Positions 18,314 to 26,246 of a stretch of 64,000 nucleotides of DNA are shown here, piece by piece. A program made the position numbers and the translations under genes. The notes below the pieces were generated by a model. The model searched no databases. It was not told the origin of the DNA and saw only the letters and a program-made list of their open reading frames with translations. Every line of letters begins with the position of its first letter. Within the stretch, counting starts at the first letter, position 1. Source of the stretch: Bacteroidota bacterium (lineage in GTDB: Bacteria > Bacteroidota > Ignavibacteria > Tepidaquicellales > Tepidaquicellaceae); contig JAFDZP010000002.1 in the NCBI GenBank assembly GCA_018266835.1, positions 1,091,302-1,155,301 of the forward strand, read 5' to 3'.

Positions 18314-19633
18314 ATGGCTGAATACACAACCCCTACAAACGAACAAGAGTTCGAAGCAAACTTTGCGCAGATAAAACCTTTAATGAATAAGACCGAGGCT
18401 TACTATGAAAGCTCGCGATGTCTTTTCTGCTACGATGCTCCATGCGTTGAAGCATGTCCCACACACATTGATATTCCTTTGTTCATAAGACAAATAAATA
18501 CAAATAATATTACCGGGGCTGCAAGAACGATTTACGATTCAAATTATTTCGGCAATGCATGCGGAAAAGTCTGTCCCACTGAAGTTTTATGCGAAGGCGC
18601 CTGCGTATATAATCATCAGGATGTTAAGCCGATTGAAATCGGACGCTTGCAAAACTATGCAACATCACAGGCAATTGCAGATGATATAAAATTTTATACT
18701 CCTGCAAAAGCTAACGGAAAGAAAGCTGCCATTATCGGTTCAGGTCCTGCAGGAATTGCATGCGCATGTGAACTTAGAAAAGCAGGTGTGCACGTTGATA
18801 TCTACGAAGCAAAATCTAATCCGACAGGATTAACAGTTAACGGTATTGCTCCATATAAAATTACCAACGACGAAGTTTTAGCGGAGCTTGCATATCTTCA
18901 GACTCAATTCGGATTTAACATTATTTATAATTCTCCCATTATGTCGAAGGATGATGTAGATAAACTTGAAAAAAATTACGATGCAATTTTTATAGGGGTA
19001 GGTAACGGCGCGACATCTTCACTCGGAATTCCCGGTGAAGATAAGGCAAACGTTCACGGCGCTGTTGAAATAATTGAGCATCTTAGAAAAGACCATTACA
19101 ATGTTGCATTCGGAAAAAAAGTAATTGTTCTTGGCGGCGGTAATACTGCTATGGATGCTGCTTCTGAATCTGCACGCATGGGATGCCCCGATGTTACTCT
19201 TGCTTACAGACGTTCGAAAGAAGAGATGGGCGCTTATCATTTTGAATACGCTCTTGCAAAGGATGTCGGAGTAAAAGGTATGTTTAACGCTGCTCCTCTG
19301 GAAATTATCGGAAACGGAAAAGTTACTGCGGTTAAATTTATTAAAACAAAAACCGAAAACGGTAAAGTTGTAAATATTCCCGGAAGTGAATTTGTTCTTG
19401 AGTGCGATATGGTCATTATGGCCACAGGGCAAAAAGGACATGATTATCTCTTCGATAACATCTCTAACTTGGAAGTTAACGGAACAAAAGTTAAAGCAAA
19501 CAACTATCAGACAACAAATCCGAAATATTTTGTCGGTGGTGACTGCCTTAACGGCGGAGCTGAAGTTGTAAACGCTGCTTATGACGGCAAGCATGCGGCT
19601 CTCGCTATGCTTGAGTTCCTAGTTGTCAGTTAA
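18314..19633 (+). CDS. preT: NAD(P)-dependent dihydropyrimidine dehydrogenase subunit PreT
   Basis: The flavin/iron-sulfur subunit that passes electrons from NAD(P)H to PreA for reduction of uracil or thymine. At 439 residues it matches the N-terminal module of mammalian DPD. Cysteines C36, C39, C44, C48 and C83, C87, C93, C97 match the two [4Fe-4S] sets. FAD motif GSGPAG is at 142-147, and the NAD(P) motif VIVLGGGNTAMDAA is at about 270. The last three residues (VVS) and the stop codon lie in the left arm of the second inverted-repeat element, so the natural C-terminus was probably altered by that insertion. Confidence 0.93.
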   Translation: MAEYTTPTNEQEFEANFAQIKPLMNKTEAYYESSRCLFCYDAPCVEACPTHIDIPLFIRQINTNNITGAARTIYDSNYFGNACGKVCPTEVLCEGACVYNHQDVKPIEIGRLQNYATSQAIADDIKFYTPAKANGKKAAIIGSGPAGIACACELRKAGVHVDIYEAKSNPTGLTVNGIAPYKITNDEVLAELAYLQTQFGFNIIYNSPIMSKDDVDKLEKNYDAIFIGVGNGATSSLGIPGEDKANVHGAVEIIEHLRKDHYNVAFGKKVIVLGGGNTAMDAASESARMGCPDVTLAYRRSKEEMGAYHFEYALAKDVGVKGMFNAAPLEIIGNGKVTAVKFIKTKTENGKVVNIPGSEFVLECDMVIMATGQKGHDYLFDNISNLEVNGTKVKANNYQTTNPKYFVGGDCLNGGAEVVNAAYDGKHAALAMLEFLVVS

Positions 19634-20072
19634 CAGTTGTCAGAAAGAACTATGAAAAGTGATTACTATGAATTAGATGTTTGGAAAAAATGTAGAGAAT
19701 TGGTTAACCAAGTTTATGAGTTAACTAAGAAATTCCCTAAAGAAGAGATTTATGGTCTGACGAATCAAATCAGAAGATGTGCAGTTTCAGTTCCTTCAAA
19801 CATAGCTGAAGGCTGTGGAAGACAGCACACAAACGATTCGATACAATTTTTCTACATTGCAAGAGGTTCTTTGTATGAGCTTGAAACTCAGATATTTTTA
19901 AGTAAAGATCAAAATTATATCACTGAAGAAGATTTAAAGAAAATTATGGAATTAATTCTTGAATGCAAAAAACTCTTGAATGGATTTATAAAATATTATA
20001 AAAGTTTAAAATTTTAATTTTTAGATAATGGAAAAACAAAAACCGGCAACTGGCAACGGAAGACTGGCAACT
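19621..20072 (+). mobile_element. IVS-like element 2: S23 gene enclosed by 23-base inverted repeats
   Basis: Left arm 19621-19643 and right arm 20050-20072 pair in RNA as a 10-bp stem (AGUUGUCAGU with ACUGGCAACU), a 5x5 internal loop and an 8-bp stem (GUUGUCAG with CUGGCAAC); G-U pairs complete both helices. The enclosed gene is an S23 protein. The arms differ in sequence from those of element 1 but have the same layout. The left arm overlaps the end of preT, and the right arm is inside preA, encoding about residues 8-15. The preA start codon lies within the loop. Confidence 0.72.
19652..20017 (+). CDS. S23/four-helix-bundle (IVS-type) protein, second copy
   Basis: A 121-residue paralogue of the protein at 17918-18268, with YYELDVWKKCRELVNQVY, FPKEEIYGLTNQIRRCAVSV, SNIAEGCGRQHTNDSIQFF and LYELETQ. 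I start it at ATG 19652; a TTG at 19637 would begin inside the inverted-repeat arm and is less likely. It ends 10 bases before the preA start. The two copies are diverged, so they look like independent insertions rather than a recent local duplication. Function unknown. Confidence 0.9.
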   Translation: MKSDYYELDVWKKCRELVNQVYELTKKFPKEEIYGLTNQIRRCAVSVPSNIAEGCGRQHTNDSIQFFYIARGSLYELETQIFLSKDQNYITEEDLKKIMELILECKKLLNGFIKYYKSLKF

Positions 20073-21389
20073 AATTTTGCGGGAATAAAATCTCCCAACC
20101 CATTTTGGTTAGCATCGGCACCGCCGACAAACTCAGGCTACCAGATAATGAAAGCCTTCGATAAAGGATGGGGCGGAGCAGTATGGAAAACTCTGGGCGT
20201 ACCTGTTGTTAACGTATCAAGCAGATACGGCTCGGTAAACTACCGCGATACCAGAATGATGGGCTTCAACAATATTGAGCTTATTTCAGACAGACCTTTA
20301 TCAGATAACTTACGAGAAATAGAAGAAGTAAAAAAATATTTTCCGAACAATGCAGTGATAGCATCTCTGATGGTGGAGTCTCGCGAGCAGTGGCATCAGA
20401 TTGTTAAAGATGTTGAAAACGCAGGTGCAGACGGAATCGAATTAAACTTCGGATGCCCTCACGGAATGTGCGAGCGAGGCATGGGCTCGGCTGTAGGTCA
20501 GGATCCAAAAATTCTTGAGCTTATCGTCGGATGGGTAATGGAAGTTGCAAAGATTCCTGTGATAGTAAAACTCACTCCGAATATTTCTCACATTGAAGAT
20601 CCCGCACTTGCTGCAAAGGCAGGCGGTGGAAATGCCGTATCACTTATCAATACTATTCAAAGTATTGTTGGACTCGATATAGATAATTTCAATGCATACC
20701 CGAACGTTGACGGTAACAGCACTAACGGCGGCTACTGCGGACCTGCAGTGAAACCGATTGCATTAAACATGGTGAAGAACGTTGCAAAGATTCCGAACTT
20801 CAATCTTCCTATATCAGGAATCGGCGGAGTAGAGAACTGGAGAGATGCAGTTGAGTTTGTATTGCTCGGAGCAGGAACAGTTCAGGTCTGCACTGCAGTT
20901 ATGCATTATGGTTTTGGAATTATCAGAGAAATCGTTTCGGGATTTGAACAGTACATGGTTGATAAAGGATTCAATACGGTCGATGAAATGATAGGCAGAG
21001 CGTTACCAAATGTAAAGACATGGGAAAATTTAAATCTCAAATACAAAATTGTTGCAGATATTGATAAGTCAAAATGTATCGGCTGCCAGCTTTGTTACAT
21101 CGCCTGCGAAGACGGTGCGCATCAGGCAATAGGACTTGCAGACGACCTTGCCGACAGAAAGCCGCACATCATTGAAGAGAATTGCGTTGGATGTAATTTA
21201 TGTTCGCTTGTATGTCCCGTAGAAAACTGTATTACAATGGTTCGCAAAGATAGCGGTAAAGAACATATCACATGGAAAGAAAGAACTGTTAACGATGATA
21301 TTCCTACAACATTTGACGACCAAAGAGGCGGCGGCGTAGGACATTATATTCCCGAGCCGAAAGAGGCAATAGCATACAGACTAAAATAA
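20028..21389 (+). CDS. preA: NAD(P)-dependent dihydropyrimidine dehydrogenase catalytic subunit PreA
   Basis: An FMN enzyme that reduces uracil and thymine with electrons from PreT. The 453 residues hold a DHOD-like barrel (AGIKSPNPFWLASAPPT, ELNFGCPHGMCERGMG with the likely active-site Cys, VKLTPNISH) and two C-terminal [4Fe-4S] clusters (CIGCQLCYIAC and CVGCNLCSLVCP). The first 16 residues (MEKQKPATGNGRLATN) are unlike usual PreA starts and are partly encoded by the right arm of the S23 element. The native start codon seems to have been lost, and translation now begins inside the element, 10 bases after the S23 stop. Confidence 0.93.
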   Translation: MEKQKPATGNGRLATNFAGIKSPNPFWLASAPPTNSGYQIMKAFDKGWGGAVWKTLGVPVVNVSSRYGSVNYRDTRMMGFNNIELISDRPLSDNLREIEEVKKYFPNNAVIASLMVESREQWHQIVKDVENAGADGIELNFGCPHGMCERGMGSAVGQDPKILELIVGWVMEVAKIPVIVKLTPNISHIEDPALAAKAGGGNAVSLINTIQSIVGLDIDNFNAYPNVDGNSTNGGYCGPAVKPIALNMVKNVAKIPNFNLPISGIGGVENWRDAVEFVLLGAGTVQVCTAVMHYGFGIIREIVSGFEQYMVDKGFNTVDEMIGRALPNVKTWENLNLKYKIVADIDKSKCIGCQLCYIACEDGAHQAIGLADDLADRKPHIIEENCVGCNLCSLVCPVENCITMVRKDSGKEHITWKERTVNDDIPTTFDDQRGGGVGHYIPEPKEAIAYRLK

Positions 21390-21401
21390 ACCAGACATCG
21401 A

Positions 21402-22343
21402 ATGACATTTTGGGATGTAATAAAAAAAACACTTGAAAAAGTAGGACTTCCATTGACTCCTAAAGAAATTTGGGATAAAGCAAATGAATTGGGAACAATA
21501 GGAAGTTTTAAAACTTCAGGAAAGACCCCATGGGCTACAATAGGAGCTTATTGTTATACAGATATAATTAATAAAGGAGATAAATCACTCGTAATTCAAG
21601 TTAGTGAAAGACCTGCAAAGTTTTTTTTAAGAGATAAATTCACATCTTTAAAATTTGAACAACTTTCAAAAGAAATAGATTTACAAAAATCACCAGAAAC
21701 AAAATTTAAAGAAAGAGACCTTCATCCTTTACTTGCAACCTTTGCATTTTCAGATACACATTTTAAAGCAAATCTGAAAACCATCTTCCACGAAAATTCT
21801 AAGAGAAAACAAAAGGGTGAGAATGAATGGTTACATCCAGATGTTGTTGGGGTTTATTTTCCCTCTAAGGATTTTAAACCTGAAACTCTTGAAATGCAAA
21901 AACACTTATCAATTAATGCTATAAAGATTTTTTCTTTTGAAGTAAAAGTAAATGTTAACTTTAATAATTTAAGAGAATATTATTTTCAAGCTGTTTCAAA
22001 TTCAAGTTGGGCAAATGAAGGTTATTTAGTTGCATATAAAGTTGATGATGAGCCTTCACTCAGAGATGAATTAAGAAGATTAAACAATGCTTTTGGTATT
22101 GGGATTATTGAACTTAACGCAGAAAATGTAGCAGAATCGGAAATTATTTTTCCTGCAAAATTTAAAATTGAGTTAGATTGGAGTACAATTGATAGATTGG
22201 TCAGTGAAAATAAAAACTTTAAAAGCTTTTTAGAAATAATAAGTGCAGATAGAAGAGTAAAGCAAGTAGAAAGTGAATTTGATAAAGTTTTAGATTTTGA
22301 AGAAATAAAGAAGCATTTAAAAGAAAAGTCCATTCTAAAATAA
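21402..22343 (+). CDS. HrgA-like protein with N-terminal HARE-HTH domain
   Basis: A 313-residue protein. Residues 1-75 (FWDVIKKTLEKVGLPLTPKE, then WATIGAYCYTDI) match the winged-helix HARE-HTH fold found in ASXL, RNA polymerase delta and some restriction proteins. The remainder (LHPLLATFAF, WLHPDVVGVYF, SWANEGYLVAY) resembles the COG2958/HrgA family, which has been associated with restriction loci in Helicobacter. No companion methylase or nuclease is nearby. It follows preA by 12 bases, as if it had been captured at the end of the pyrimidine operon. A DNA-related role is inferred only from the family. Confidence 0.65.
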   Translation: MTFWDVIKKTLEKVGLPLTPKEIWDKANELGTIGSFKTSGKTPWATIGAYCYTDIINKGDKSLVIQVSERPAKFFLRDKFTSLKFEQLSKEIDLQKSPETKFKERDLHPLLATFAFSDTHFKANLKTIFHENSKRKQKGENEWLHPDVVGVYFPSKDFKPETLEMQKHLSINAIKIFSFEVKVNVNFNNLREYYFQAVSNSSWANEGYLVAYKVDDEPSLRDELRRLNNAFGIGIIELNAENVAESEIIFPAKFKIELDWSTIDRLVSENKNFKSFLEIISADRRVKQVESEFDKVLDFEEIKKHLKEKSILK

Positions 22344-22346
22344 AAT

Positions 22347-22847
22347 ATGACACACAAGGAAAATCTCTTCAATGTAATTGAGAAAGAGATTAGTGTAATA
22401 AAAACCCTCAGTTCAAAAGTTACTAAAAATATTCTTGACTATGCACCTATGGAAGGTATGCGTACAACTGAACAGGTTATGCGTTACCTTACATGGTGCG
22501 GTTCTTCCACCGTTACTTTTTTCCTCTTAGATGACCCTTCTAAAGCAAAAGAAAATTATCAGAAGTTTCAGGAAGATGCAAATTCTGTTACGCTTGAAAA
22601 TTTTAAGGAAAGAATGGATGCGCAGCTTACAATTATAAAAGATTGCTTTGAAAAATTTACGGATGAAGACTTGCTTACTAAAGAAGTTTTATTGCCATGG
22701 AAAGAGCCGATGCTGTTCGGTCAGGCAATTATGGAAACGACTGTGAAATGGCTTACAGGTTACAAAATGCAGATGTATCTTTACATGAAACAAAACGGAA
22801 TTAAACTGGATACCGGCGATTGCTGGATATATACCGAAGAAGAATAA
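22347..22847 (+). CDS. DinB-like helical protein
   Basis: A 166-residue, predicted all-helical protein. The layout, with an N-terminal long helix, a TEQVMRYLTWCG segment, KERMDAQLTIIKDCF, and LFGQAIMETTVKWLTGYKMQMYLY near the end, fits the DinB/YfiT-like four-helix superfamily. The usual metal-binding histidine triad is not evident, so any enzymatic activity is doubtful. It begins three bases after the HrgA-like gene and is probably co-transcribed with it. Moderate confidence in the family. Confidence 0.55.
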   Translation: MTHKENLFNVIEKEISVIKTLSSKVTKNILDYAPMEGMRTTEQVMRYLTWCGSSTVTFFLLDDPSKAKENYQKFQEDANSVTLENFKERMDAQLTIIKDCFEKFTDEDLLTKEVLLPWKEPMLFGQAIMETTVKWLTGYKMQMYLYMKQNGIKLDTGDCWIYTEEE

Positions 22848-22864
22848 ATTAAGGAAAGTAAACT

Positions 22865-23116
22865 ATGCTTGAACAATTATCAAAACTCGAGGACAGCGTA
22901 AGCTCATCCTCAATGGACAAAGAAAAAAAAGCTGAGATATTAGCTGAGATAGATGCGTTAAGACTGGAGTTTATTTCGTCGAATGAAATATCACATCCGT
23001 TCAGAAAAGCATTTAATAAACTAAGAAAAACTATTTTTGAATTTGAAAAGGACCATCCTTTTCTTGTAAAAAATATAAACGAAATTTCTTCCATGCTTTC
23101 AAACATGGGAATATAA
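22865..23116 (+). CDS. DUF4404-like small protein
   Basis: An 83-residue acidic helical protein. The layout of an N-terminal helix (MLEQLSKLEDSVSSS), a KAEILAEIDALRLEF helix, and a C-terminal ending in ISSMLSNMGI fits the DUF4404 family, whose members commonly end in a similar NMGI sequence. Function unknown. It is the last plus-strand gene of this run and abuts the minus-strand deaminase gene, with stop codons adjacent. Confidence 0.55.
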   Translation: MLEQLSKLEDSVSSSSMDKEKKAEILAEIDALRLEFISSNEISHPFRKAFNKLRKTIFEFEKDHPFLVKNINEISSMLSNMGI

Positions 23117-23674
23117 CTACCATTTCTTTTTGTTTGTCTTACTCCAGTCCTCAAAAATTTTGCCGGACTCTTCTCGAAGAACAACTTCTGATTTTATTTC
23201 TCTTTGCTCAAGTGGCTGGCAGACTAAGTCATAAGGTCTCATATCAACAACTCCCCACTGAGTCATATCTTCCTTCGTTGCTCCGAAATAAATATGTCTT
23301 ATATTTGCAAAGAAGCACGCTGCAAAACACATCGGGCAGGGTTCACCGTTTGTGTATAGCTCACATCCTTCAAGCCAGTTAGTCCCGAGATTTTTACATG
23401 CATCTCTTATTGCATTTATCTCTCCATGCGCCGTTGCATCGTTGGTTGAATGTGAATTGTTATATCCTTTTCCGACAACAATTCCGTTTTTTACAACTAC
23501 AGCTCCGAACGGATAATTACCTTCATTAACTGCAGTCTTAGCAAGCTCAATTGCCATCTTCATATAGCTCTCGTTCTCTTCAATTGAATTTTCTTTCGAA
23601 TTCTCTTTAGTCTGCGCATTAATCTGAAATGAACATAGAAGAATAAACAAAAATATTAAAGCAGATGTTTTCAT
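23117..23674 (-). CDS. Nucleoside/nucleobase deaminase with signal peptide
   Basis: A zinc deaminase of the CMP/guanine deaminase superfamily, 185 residues, with H83 and E85 in AHGEINAI and C113 and C116 in EPCPMCFAAC. The core resembles guanine deaminase or TadA-like enzymes. Unusually, residues 1-21 (MKTSALIFLFILLCSFQINA, then Q) form a clear secretion signal, followed by a charged linker, so the enzyme should act in the periplasm or outside. The later start M38 would give an ordinary cytoplasmic enzyme, but the signal-like extension is well formed. The substrate (guanine, cytosine or a nucleoside) cannot be named from sequence. Confidence 0.85.
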   Translation of the reverse strand: MKTSALIFLFILLCSFQINAQTKENSKENSIEENESYMKMAIELAKTAVNEGNYPFGAVVVKNGIVVGKGYNNSHSTNDATAHGEINAIRDACKNLGTNWLEGCELYTNGEPCPMCFAACFFANIRHIYFGATKEDMTQWGVVDMRPYDLVCQPLEQREIKSEVVLREESGKIFEDWSKTNKKKW

Positions 23675-23695
23675 GGGAGATTTTTGTTTAATTTT

Positions 23696-24379
23696 TTAAA
23701 TAAAGAATTTTGTTATCTCGTCAGATAACTTTTTCACATTCATTTTTTCAATCGGATGCTCTGTTTCAGAGAATATAAAAAGCTTTCCGTTTTTTAATTT
23801 GCCCGCTGCGTTTGCAGTCTCTTCAATAGTTACCATTGTATCTTTATCACCAACGCTGACTAATACATCATTCTCAATTTTTTCTAAAACATCATTTGTT
23901 AGCACCGGTTTCTTTCCGAGCTCAATCATCATATCTGCAGTTTTATTCAGAACAACTTTCCAGTCGCCTGGTGCATGTCTTTTCTCTAATGACTTTGCAA
24001 ATGCAGGAATTTTCTCCTCAATCTTTGCCGGATTCAGCATCTTCGATTCCTTCACTGAACTTTCTTCATTCCAGTCAAATTTAGTAGCTGTTGTAAAAAT
24101 TCTGTTCAATTTGTTTTTAAACTTACTTGCTATATACAAAGCAACATATCCGCCCATGCTGTAACCGAAGACATCCATATTATCTAAATTATTTTTCTCA
24201 AGAAATTTTATAACATCATCAGCGAAAAGTTCGATGGAAAACTTTTCCGGCATCGCTTCACCACCGTGTCCCGAAAAGTTCATTGAATAAATTTCAAATT
24301 TATCTTTTAACTCTTCTTTTAATTTATCAAACTGGCTCGCCGCACCGATTGCACCGTGCAACAATAAAAGCTTCTTCAT
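23696..24379 (-). CDS. Alpha/beta hydrolase
   Basis: A 227-residue alpha/beta-fold hydrolase. It opens with LLLHGAIGAASQFDKL (oxyanion region), has the nucleophile elbow GYSMGG with the catalytic Ser, and ends with a strand VSVGDKDTMV carrying the acid and ETEHPIEK carrying the His. No signal peptide. Its ATG overlaps the prfC stop by one base (TAATG), indicating translational coupling. The substrate is unknown; similar proteins include esterases and MenH-like lyases. Confidence 0.85.
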   Translation of the reverse strand: MKKLLLLHGAIGAASQFDKLKEELKDKFEIYSMNFSGHGGEAMPEKFSIELFADDVIKFLEKNNLDNMDVFGYSMGGYVALYIASKFKNKLNRIFTTATKFDWNEESSVKESKMLNPAKIEEKIPAFAKSLEKRHAPGDWKVVLNKTADMMIELGKKPVLTNDVLEKIENDVLVSVGDKDTMVTIEETANAAGKLKNGKLFIFSETEHPIEKMNVKKLSDEITKFFI

Positions 24380-25983
24380 TACTGTGCTGTATCTAATTTA
24401 AATTCAGAATTGAAATAAAATTTTATATCGGGATTTCTTTCAATCGTCAGCTTCAGCACCCACTCAGAATCAGCAAAGTAAACCAAATGCCCGTCCTTAT
24501 CCTTTGCTATATTATTTTTATATTTTATAAACTCTGCTAATTTGCTTTCATCTTCTGCCATCATCCATAAAGCTTTGTAATAATTCAGATGCTCAAAGCG
24601 GCACGATGCACCGTATTCATTCAGCAATCTGTATTGTATTACATCAAACTGCAGTTCACCTACCGTCCCTACAATTTTTCTTCTGCCGTCATCCTGTGTG
24701 AACAGCTGCGCAACACCTTCTTCCGTCAGCTGCTGAATTCCTTTATCAAGCTGCTTGGATTTCATCGGGTCAGTATTTCTCAGTTCTTTAAATATTTCCG
24801 GTGAAAAACTCGGAATTCCTTTGAACATAAAATTTTCGCCCTCAGTCAGTGTATCTCCGATTTTAAAATTACCAGTATCATAAAGTCCCACTACGTCGCC
24901 GGGATATGCTTCGTCTACAATACTTTTCGCAGATGCCATGAATGAATACGGAGTAGAAAATCTCAGATCTTTATCCAATCTCACATGATGAAAAAATTTA
25001 TTCCTCTCAAATTTCCCCGATGTAATTCTTAAAAATGCCAGTCTGTCTCTATGCCTCGGGTCAATGTTTGCATGTATCTTAAAAACAAATCCACTGAACT
25101 TCTGCTCGTCTGATTTTACTTCACGTACATCCGATTCTCTTCCCTTTGGTTCGGGAGAGATTGCTATAAATCCATCCAGCAATTCCTGCACTCCAAAATT
25201 ATTCACAGCGCTGCCGAAAAACACGGGAGCTAAATGTCCCTCAAGATATTGCTGCTTATCAAACTCATGATACACACCTTCAATCATTTCAACATCGTGT
25301 CTTAGTCTCTCTGCATCGCTACCTAAATATGTATCAAGTTTTGGGTCATCAAGTCCCTTCATCTCAATTATATCTGTTTCTTTCTCTGTCTTATTCGGCT
25401 TGAATAAATTTAAATGATTCTGATATAAATCATATACTCCTTTGAAGAGTGAACCTTTTCCTATAGGAAAACTAAGAGGACGCACATGTATACTTAATTT
25501 ATTTTCTACTTCATCAAGCAATTCAAACGGCTCTCTTCCTTCCCGGTCAAGCTTATTTATAAATACAATCACGGGAGTATTTCTCATTCGGCATACTTCC
25601 ATAAGTTTCTCTGTCTGCTCTTCCACACCCTTCACGCTATCGATTACAATTATTACGCTGTCCACAGCAGTCAATGTTCTGTAAGTATCTTCGGCAAAGT
25701 CTTTGTGGCCGGGTGTATCAAGTAAATTTATTATCAGTCCTTTGTATTCAAACGTCATTACGGATGTAGCAACGGAGATACCTCTCTGCTTTTCGATTTC
25801 CATAAAGTCAGATGTTGCCGTCTTCTTAATCTTGTTTGACTTCACCGCTCCCGCTGTCTGAATCGCACCGCCAAATAAAAGCAGCTTTTCCGTAAGCGTA
25901 GTTTTACCCGCGTCCGGGTGAGATATGATTGCAAACGTCCTGCGTTTTTTTATTTCTTCTTTTAACTCTTCCTGTAAACCCAT
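24379..25983 (-). CDS. prfC: Peptide chain release factor 3
   Basis: The translation GTPase that recycles RF1 and RF2 after termination. The 534 residues match family length (529 in E. coli). G1 is HPDAGKTT (22-29), switch regions [14 protein letters not shown] and DTPGHKDF, and NKLD gives base specificity ([18 protein letters not shown]). The RF3-type C-terminal region ([20 protein letters not shown]) separates it from EF-G. It precedes the alpha/beta hydrolase. A cluster of palindromes lies upstream. Confidence 0.96.
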   Translation of the reverse strand: MGLQEELKEEIKKRRTFAIISHPDAGKTTLTEKLLLFGGAIQTAGAVKSNKIKKTATSDFMEIEKQRGISVATSVMTFEYKGLIINLLDTPGHKDFAEDTYRTLTAVDSVIIVIDSVKGVEEQTEKLMEVCRMRNTPVIVFINKLDREGREPFELLDEVENKLSIHVRPLSFPIGKGSLFKGVYDLYQNHLNLFKPNKTEKETDIIEMKGLDDPKLDTYLGSDAERLRHDVEMIEGVYHEFDKQQYLEGHLAPVFFGSAVNNFGVQELLDGFIAISPEPKGRESDVREVKSDEQKFSGFVFKIHANIDPRHRDRLAFLRITSGKFERNKFFHHVRLDKDLRFSTPYSFMASAKSIVDEAYPGDVVGLYDTGNFKIGDTLTEGENFMFKGIPSFSPEIFKELRNTDPMKSKQLDKGIQQLTEEGVAQLFTQDDGRRKIVGTVGELQFDVIQYRLLNEYGASCRFEHLNYYKALWMMAEDESKLAEFIKYKNNIAKDKDGHLVYFADSEWVLKLTIERNPDIKFYFNSEFKLDTAQ

Positions 25984-26014
25984 TTTATTTAAAACTTTTT
26001 AATATAAACAAAAA

Positions 26015-26038
26015 CCCTGTCAGGCATACCCGACAGGG
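26015..26038. repeat. CCTGTCAGG-type palindrome 1
   Basis: CCCTGTC (26015-26021) pairs with GACAGGG (26032-26038), with AGG/CCC giving two more pairs around a CATA loop. First of three related palindromes in the 263-base gap upstream of prfC and downstream of the DUF4175-like gene. A terminator or dispersed repeat. Confidence 0.6.
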
Positions 26039-26093
26039 TAATTATAATTTACTTAATTTTATTTTCAGTTTTAATCCCAAAAACTTAGGAATG

Positions 26094-26124
26094 GACCTGA
26101 CAGGTTCGAAGATCCTGTCAGGTC
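26094..26124. repeat. CCTGTCAGG-type palindrome 2
   Basis: A perfect 11-bp inverted repeat: GACCTGACAGG (26094-26104), loop TTCGAAGAT, CCTGTCAGGTC (26114-26124). It shares its core with the palindromes at 26015 and 26171. No T-run directly follows on either strand, so a plain terminator is uncertain. Confidence 0.65.
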
Positions 26125-26170
26125 AAACATGTCTCATTTTCAAGGAAGAGTAATTATCAAAAAATAAAAT

Positions 26171-26200
26171 GACCTGTCAGGATTAAAAACCTGACAGGTC
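26171..26200 (-). repeat. CCTGTCAGG-type palindrome 3
   Basis: A perfect 11-bp inverted repeat: GACCTGTCAGG (26171-26181), loop ATTAAAAA, CCTGACAGGTC (26190-26200). It lies 46 bases beyond the stop of the DUF4175-like gene on the minus strand and could end that transcript. On the minus strand it is followed by ATTTTATTTT, a T-rich tail. Confidence 0.6.
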
Positions 26201-26246
26201 TATATAATCTACTTTACGAAACTGAAGTTTAGTAACAGGAAGAAAT

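Noticed and set aside
19637..19651. TTG start for the second S23 protein
   Set aside because: Lies inside the inverted-repeat arm; ATG 19652 is a better start and matches the first copy in layout.
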